From DAITQM01 sp036832975 (GTDB lineage: Bacteria > Pseudomonadota > Gammaproteobacteria > Xanthomonadales > Wenzhouxiangellaceae), in the NCBI GenBank assembly GCA_036832975.1, contig DAITQM010000002.1, forward strand, positions 62,001 through 126,000: a stretch of DNA of 64,000 nucleotides. The letters run 5' to 3'. The position numbers were made by a program, and so were the translations under genes. The notes under the pieces are model-generated. The model ran no database searches, was not told where the DNA came from, and was given only the letters and a program-made list of their open reading frames with translations. Numbering within the stretch: the first letter of the stretch is position 1; each line of letters opens with the position of its first letter. This document shows, one piece after another, positions 60,901 to 64,000 of the stretch.

Positions 60901-61831
60901 GGATCTCGCCGCCGGAACCGGTCGCGGCGCCGGGAAACGGCGCGATCGCGGTCGGATGGTTGTGCGTTTCGGCTTTGATCTGCAGATGGATATCGCCCGC
61001 CTGCCAGCGATATTCGCCATCCTGGCCGGCGATCAAAAGCTCGCCCGCTCCGCCTTCGATCACCGCCGCATTGTCGGCGTAAGCGCCGAGCACATGCTCC
61101 GGATGCCGGCGGTGCGTCTCGCGGATCATCTCGAACAGGCCGTAGGGCTGCTCGGCGCCGTCGATGCTCCAGGTGCTGCGAAATATCTTGTGCCGGCAGT
61201 GTTCGGAATTGGCCTGCGCATACATCATCAACTCGGCATCGGTCGGCGGCCGGCCGAGCGCCGTGTAGAACGCGGCGAGTTCTTCGATCTCGCGCCGCTC
61301 GAGGGCCAGGCCCATGTCGCGGTCGAGCGCCGCCAGTGCGGCCACCGGGTCGTCGCCGAGCGGCAGGTGGCGCAACGCCCGGGGTGGCGCCGGGGCCAAT
61401 GTAGCTGCCGCCGCCTGCGCCGAATCGAGCAGGCATTGGGTCATCCGGTCGTAAAGCGCCGCAAGGCCAGCGCCGTGCAGAACCCGATCCGGTCGTGCGT
61501 GATAGACGATGCCGCGCTCGACGCGTTCGATACAGGTCAGGCCGCAATGGTGCAGGATCTCGCCCGCCTTGCTCGACCATGGCGAAATCGTCCCCGGCCG
61601 CGGCATCAACCAGCGCCGCGCCCGTTCCGCCGCAGGCGGCGCAACGACCACTGCTTCGAGCAGAGTTTCCAAACGCTGCCGCGCGGCGGCATCGGGGGAG
61701 CGCGCGGCGACCACCAGATAAAAGTAATCTGCCCGCAACGTCTCGACCGCATCGCCGGCAGCGCCAAGCCGCGCGGCCAGCGCCGCCAGCCGAAAAGGCG
61801 AAAACGCCGGCTGGCCGGCCAGATAGATCAT
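57938..61831 (-). CDS. purL: Phosphoribosylformylglycinamidine synthase
   Basis: 1297 residues, the large fused gammaproteobacterial form. Converts FGAR and glutamine to FGAM with ATP. The N-terminal domain is followed by the synthetase halves, with SEHCRHKIFRSTW, ETHNHPTAIAPFPGAATGSG and VGKDSLSMQARW. The glutamine amidotransferase domain sits at the C terminus with nucleophile LGVCNGCQMLAEL and the His/Glu segment RIMLLMPHPERMQRL. ATG at 61831. It is the first gene of its strand block; the 61910-62110 repeats lie upstream. Confidence 0.98.
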   Translation of the reverse strand: MIYLAGQPAFSPFRLAALAARLGAAGDAVETLRADYFYLVVAARSPDAAARQRLETLLEAVVVAPPAAERARRWLMPRPGTISPWSSKAGEILHHCGLTCIERVERGIVYHARPDRVLHGAGLAALYDRMTQCLLDSAQAAAATLAPAPPRALRHLPLGDDPVAALAALDRDMGLALERREIEELAAFYTALGRPPTDAELMMYAQANSEHCRHKIFRSTWSIDGAEQPYGLFEMIRETHRRHPEHVLGAYADNAAVIEGGAGELLIAGQDGEYRWQAGDIHLQIKAETHNHPTAIAPFPGAATGSGGEIRDEAATGRGARTKAAFSGFWVADLEWPGVRLPGASSVAAGPPDLAPALEIMTAGPLGAAAYNNEFGRAALAGCFRTLNVRHDGRWWSYHKPIMLAGGFGNITPEQVQKKALAPGVRIAVIGGPAMLIGLGGGAASSARRGTGGSELDYASVQRDNPEMQRRCQQVIEGCLARGADNPILAIHDVGAGGLANAIPELLHAGGCGGHIDLAAIPRADPGLSPMELWCNEAQERYVLALAQPDLEWFEAVCRRENCPLAIVGRATSGDRLIVDTPCPAAPAHSDPEDRPPTAGGAGAAVVDLDLEFVVGGRPGLKRAAVRQPSVALPEPDWAALPLAESIERVLRLPAVGSKQFLVTIADRSIGGLTAREQMVGRWQVPVADVAVTLRDFNGPAGEAVALGERPPLAIVDAPAAGRMAVGEALTNLAAARIEDLSRVKLSANWMAAAGEPGVDAALYDTVRAVALDLCPALGLAIPVGKDSLSMQARWQQDGEPRHSLAPVSLVISAFAPVLDAAATLTPELQLDEPGELWLIDLGGGRRRLALSALAQVWELTGGAVPDVDEPDRLRRFFAALQDPAVRRRLVAYHDRADGGLLVTVLEMAFTARAGIVLEIPAGESPLPWLFNEELGAVVQIAAGESAAFQKALTAHGLAGSAMRIATLGGAPELRLEHHGAPLYRAPLSRLQGLWSETSRRIAAGRDDPESVAEEYARIDDVNDPGLVPRLTFDTASPPAVLAARPQVAILREQGVNGHLEMAAAFTLAGFTAVDVHMNDLRAGRRRLDEFQGLTACGGFSYGDVLGAGRGWAQSILYDERLRPMFAAFFAAGDRFALGVCNGCQMLAELASLIPGAGHWPHFGHNRSEQFEARLSLVEIVPSPSLFFAGMAGSRLPVAVAHGEGRAEFSSAGPPAHVCLRYIEGDGAPAERYPANPNGSPGGVTGVCNDDGRIMLLMPHPERMQRLENFSWAPRGWAGRSPWRKMFDNARQWCRSV

Positions 61832-61907
61832 CGCTCGATCATCCGAAAAGATAATCAGCGGCGCATTATCCCAGATTATCCCTGACCCGTTCGCATGCTG
61901 ACGGGAG

Positions 61908-62115
61908 CCCGCCTTGTCCCTGCCCCCGCTTGCGGGGGAAGGTTAGGAAGGGGGTACGATTACCGAATTCGATTTCCCCCTCCCCGCCCTCCCCCGCAAG
62001 CGGGGGAGCAAGGGTGAATAAACGGGAACTTCCCCGCAAGCGGAGGGTGAATAAACGTGGACTTCCCCGCAAGCGGGGGAGTGAATAAACGGGGGCTTCC
62101 CCCGCAAGCGGAGGA
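61908..62115. repeat. Array of GC-rich palindromic intergenic repeats upstream of purL
   Basis: CCCCCGCTTGCGGGGGAAGG, then CCCTCCCCCGCAAGCGGG and three further CCCCGCAAGCGG units with linkers GTGAATAAACG. The array occupies the gap where the purL promoter should lie. Confidence 0.88.
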
Positions 62116-62118
62116 TCT

Positions 62119-62287
62119 CGGCCATTGTCAAAACCTTCAATTGCCGCCAGCCTCAATTAAAGAAACTTGCCATTGCCAATTTCTTCAATTGTCAATATCT
62201 TCAATTGCCAGGATCTTCGATCGCGGATTTCCCGCCATTGTCGAAACCTTCAATTTCGCTAATCTTCAATTGCCGGGATTTTCAATT
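62119..62287. repeat. Degenerate CTTCAATTG repeats
   Basis: CTTCAATTG or close variants recur about eight times in 170 bases, together with GCCATTGTC(A/G)AAACCTTCAATT twice. AT-rich, without a coding frame. Its right end meets the stop of the lipoprotein gene at 62282. Confidence 0.8.
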
Positions 62288-63151
62288 CTCAGGCGGGGCG
62301 AAACGCAGGCCGGCTTGAAACCAGTCGAGATTGAGACCGAGTTGCGGCGACAGCGGGTCGGCCCAGGCGTAAGCGATCATTTTGCCGTTTGCTTCGTCGA
62401 TCACCGCCAGGCGGAGGATGGCCGGTTGGTCGTCGCGGTAGCGGTGCAAGCCGAGCTGCAGGCGGTAACCGAGCGGTGCGGCGGTGCGATCGGTCAAGGA
62501 CAATTCACCGCCGTCGCTGGCCAGCACGTAAGGTGCGGCGAGCTGCCACTCACCGCCGGCGCCGCGCACACCGGCCCAACCGCGATATTCGAACGTCCGC
62601 CGAAAATCGAGCGCCGTGGCTTCGCCGCCGGCCAGCCGGTCGGCGACCTGCAACTGTCCCGGGGCGATGACCACTTCTTTTTCCAACTGCGCCGCTGATG
62701 CGCCGCCGCCGATGGTGCAAACGCCCTGCCCGGCAAAACCGTTCGCCGTCGGCCCGAGCGGCAACCGGCACGGCGGCGCGCCGGGGCGGTCGGCGGGCCG
62801 AATGTCGAGCAGCAGGCCGGTCGGTATCGGGCTCAATTGCCACAAAAAACTGCGGGCCGGGCCCTCTGCCTGGCGGCGGGTCTGGGTCAGTAGATAACCC
62901 GCCGCCGAACCGGCCGCCGGCTGCGCCGTGACGGTCAAATCGAGCAGCGCTGTGGTGTCGGGGGCGTCTTGATGCTGCGCGAAATTGTTCCACCGGCCAG
63001 GAAGCAGCCGAGCAATCTGCGCCAATTGCCGATTGGCGGCGGCGACCTGGGCATCGACTGCACGCCGGTTTTTTTGCTCGGCAACGACACAACCGGCGAG
63101 CAGCGCCGCCGCGAGCGCGAATGCCGGCAACCGGAGCGCGGGGTGTCTCAT
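62282..63151 (-). CDS. Lipoprotein, possibly CpeT/CpcT-like
   Basis: 289 residues from ATG at 63151. Lipobox ALLAGCVV (Cys at residue 21). Residues about 45-200 read like the CpeT/CpcT barrel: LLPGRWNNFAQHQD, then GYLLTQTRRQAEGPARSFLW, CRLPLGPTANGFAGQGVC and LEKEVVIAPGQLQVADR. In cyanobacteria these are bilin lyases; outside that group the fold is common with unknown job, so I do not infer lyase activity. Its start overlaps the stop of the M23 peptidase by four bases (ATGA). Confidence 0.6.
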   Translation of the reverse strand: MRHPALRLPAFALAAALLAGCVVAEQKNRRAVDAQVAAANRQLAQIARLLPGRWNNFAQHQDAPDTTALLDLTVTAQPAAGSAAGYLLTQTRRQAEGPARSFLWQLSPIPTGLLLDIRPADRPGAPPCRLPLGPTANGFAGQGVCTIGGGASAAQLEKEVVIAPGQLQVADRLAGGEATALDFRRTFEYRGWAGVRGAGGEWQLAAPYVLASDGGELSLTDRTAAPLGYRLQLGLHRYRDDQPAILRLAVIDEANGKMIAYAWADPLSPQLGLNLDWFQAGLRFAPPEN

Positions 63152-64000
63152 TCTTCCGCCGCCGCAACGGGTCGGGCGGGCGGCCGGGCGCCGGCCGCGA
63201 ACAGGCTGGCGGGATCGACCCGCCGTCCCCGCCAATTCATCCGCCAATCGAGGTGCGGACCGTTGGCCCGCCCACCGGCGCCGATCAGGCCGATGGTTTG
63301 GCCTTGCTCGACCCGCTCGCCAGCGGTGACCAGCACCCGGCTGAGGTGCATCAGCGTCGAGGTCAGACCGTGGCCGTGATCGATGATCACCGTACCGCCG
63401 GAATAGTACAGGTCGGGTTCGGCGAGCGTCACCCGCCCGGCGGCCGGGGCATGGGCCGGATCGCCGGTCGGCGCGGCGATATCGACGCCGTAGTGCGGCC
63501 GAGACGGGACGCCGTTGTATACGCGCTGGCTGCCGTATTCGCCGCTCAGCCGGCCGGCCGCCGGCCAGACAAAACCCGCGGCCCAGTCGGCCCGGGAGTC
63601 GATCCTTTGCCGCGCCGCGGTGACCAGCACCGCCTCGCGGCGGATCCGCTCCAGGACTTCGGGCGGCGGTGTGACGGTCTCCGGTGGCACACCCTCGACC
63701 CGATCGACGCGATAGTCCCGCTCCCGGATGTGAAGCGGCCGGTCGAGTTGGCGGCCGTCGGGTAAAGTCACAGTCAACGGTTCGAGTGGGCCCGCGTCGC
63801 GGTCGAAGCCGATGAGAAAGCGGCCGTCGGCGGTCAGCGGCAGGTGTGCTCCGGCGAATTCGACCCGGCTGCCCGGCGGTACCCGGCCGCGCAACAACGC
63901 CCCCTGTTCGGCCCCGCGATCGAAGTGGATTTCGACCGCTGTTTCCACCGCGCCTCCCTCGGCAGCCAGGAGCGCGGCGATGACCACCCCCCAGCGCCGC
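63148..64000 (-). CDS. M23 family metallopeptidase (5' end outside window)
   Basis: At least 284 residues of a peptidoglycan endopeptidase. The visible start (residues WGVVIAALLAAEGGA) is the end of a signal peptide that continues past the window edge; a GTG at 63987 is in frame but probably internal. Central beta domain, then the LytM domain with RPHYGVDIAAP (zinc His and Asp), VIIDHGHGLTSTLMHL, and GPHLDWRMNW where a third zinc ligand is Asp instead of His. This HLD variant is frequent in gammaproteobacteria, so activity may persist. Stop overlaps the downstream lipoprotein. Confidence 0.92.
   Translation of the reverse strand, partial: RRWGVVIAALLAAEGGAVETAVEIHFDRGAEQGALLRGRVPPGSRVEFAGAHLPLTADGRFLIGFDRDAGPLEPLTVTLPDGRQLDRPLHIRERDYRVDRVEGVPPETVTPPPEVLERIRREAVLVTAARQRIDSRADWAAGFVWPAAGRLSGEYGSQRVYNGVPSRPHYGVDIAAPTGDPAHAPAAGRVTLAEPDLYYSGGTVIIDHGHGLTSTLMHLSRVLVTAGERVEQGQTIGLIGAGGRANGPHLDWRMNWRGRRVDPASLFAAGARPPARPVAAAEE

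Noticed and set aside
59852..61885. 677-codon open frame on the plus strand opposite purL
   Set aside because: It runs antisense to the whole conserved purL frame, has a low-complexity Arg/Ala/Gly-rich product and no family motif; a side effect of high GC content.

Overview
The window is 64 kb of high-GC DNA that reads as the chromosome of a gammaproteobacterium. The evidence is hflK-hflC-DUF2065-purA in the order usual for that class, a full-length fused PurL, a tyrosine-catabolism operon with a MarR regulator, several TonB-type systems, and an apparent IPTL-CTERM protein. A Xanthomonadales or Chromatiales relative is my guess; nothing here fixes the genus. No rRNA, tRNA, CRISPR array or intact transposase was seen.

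1-12.5 kb is an eroded, partly foreign surface-polysaccharide locus. It holds the C-terminal part of a UDP-glucose dehydrogenase, a broken methyltransferase, an AT-rich FkbM methyltransferase, a GT-D glycosyltransferase, a 1623-residue protein joining a sulfotransferase, a coiled coil, DWYL-type repeats and two glycosyltransferase domains, a 948-residue protein with the same repeats plus GT2 and GT4 domains, galU, and the last ~50 codons of a galE. 12.7-28 kb is a mosaic of single genes: a BNR/YVTN secreted protein, a parDE toxin-antitoxin pair between two repeat arrays, a threonine synthase-like enzyme, a Sel1-type protein, a glutamine synthetase homologue, two amidohydrolases, a kinase-like protein, a phosphopantetheinyl transferase, a GNAT enzyme and a SIMPL protein.

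28-38 kb holds an IPTL-CTERM-like protein, an M36 metalloprotease, and a MarR regulator divergent from hpd-hmgA-fah-maiA, which takes 4-hydroxyphenylpyruvate to fumarate and acetoacetate. Two envelope lipoproteins and a DUF465 protein follow. 38-48.7 kb is the most coherent system: DUF3450, TtpC-like ExbB, ExbB, ExbD, TonB, a TPR protein and a TonB-dependent receptor on the minus strand, facing away from a secreted beta-helix protein. The intergenic region contains two oppositely oriented Pho-box-like sequences, so I infer a phosphate-starvation outer-membrane uptake system.

48.8-64 kb is mostly housekeeping: a D,D-carboxypeptidase, a 3-hydroxybutyrate oligomer hydrolase, an MFS permease, purA, DUF2065, hflC, hflK, an NAD-binding epimerase-like protein, a likely exosortase H-associated membrane protein, purL, a lipoprotein and an M23 peptidase cut by the window end. 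Short GC-rich palindromic repeats (cores like CCCCCGCAAGCGGGGG) recur in at least seven intergenic places.
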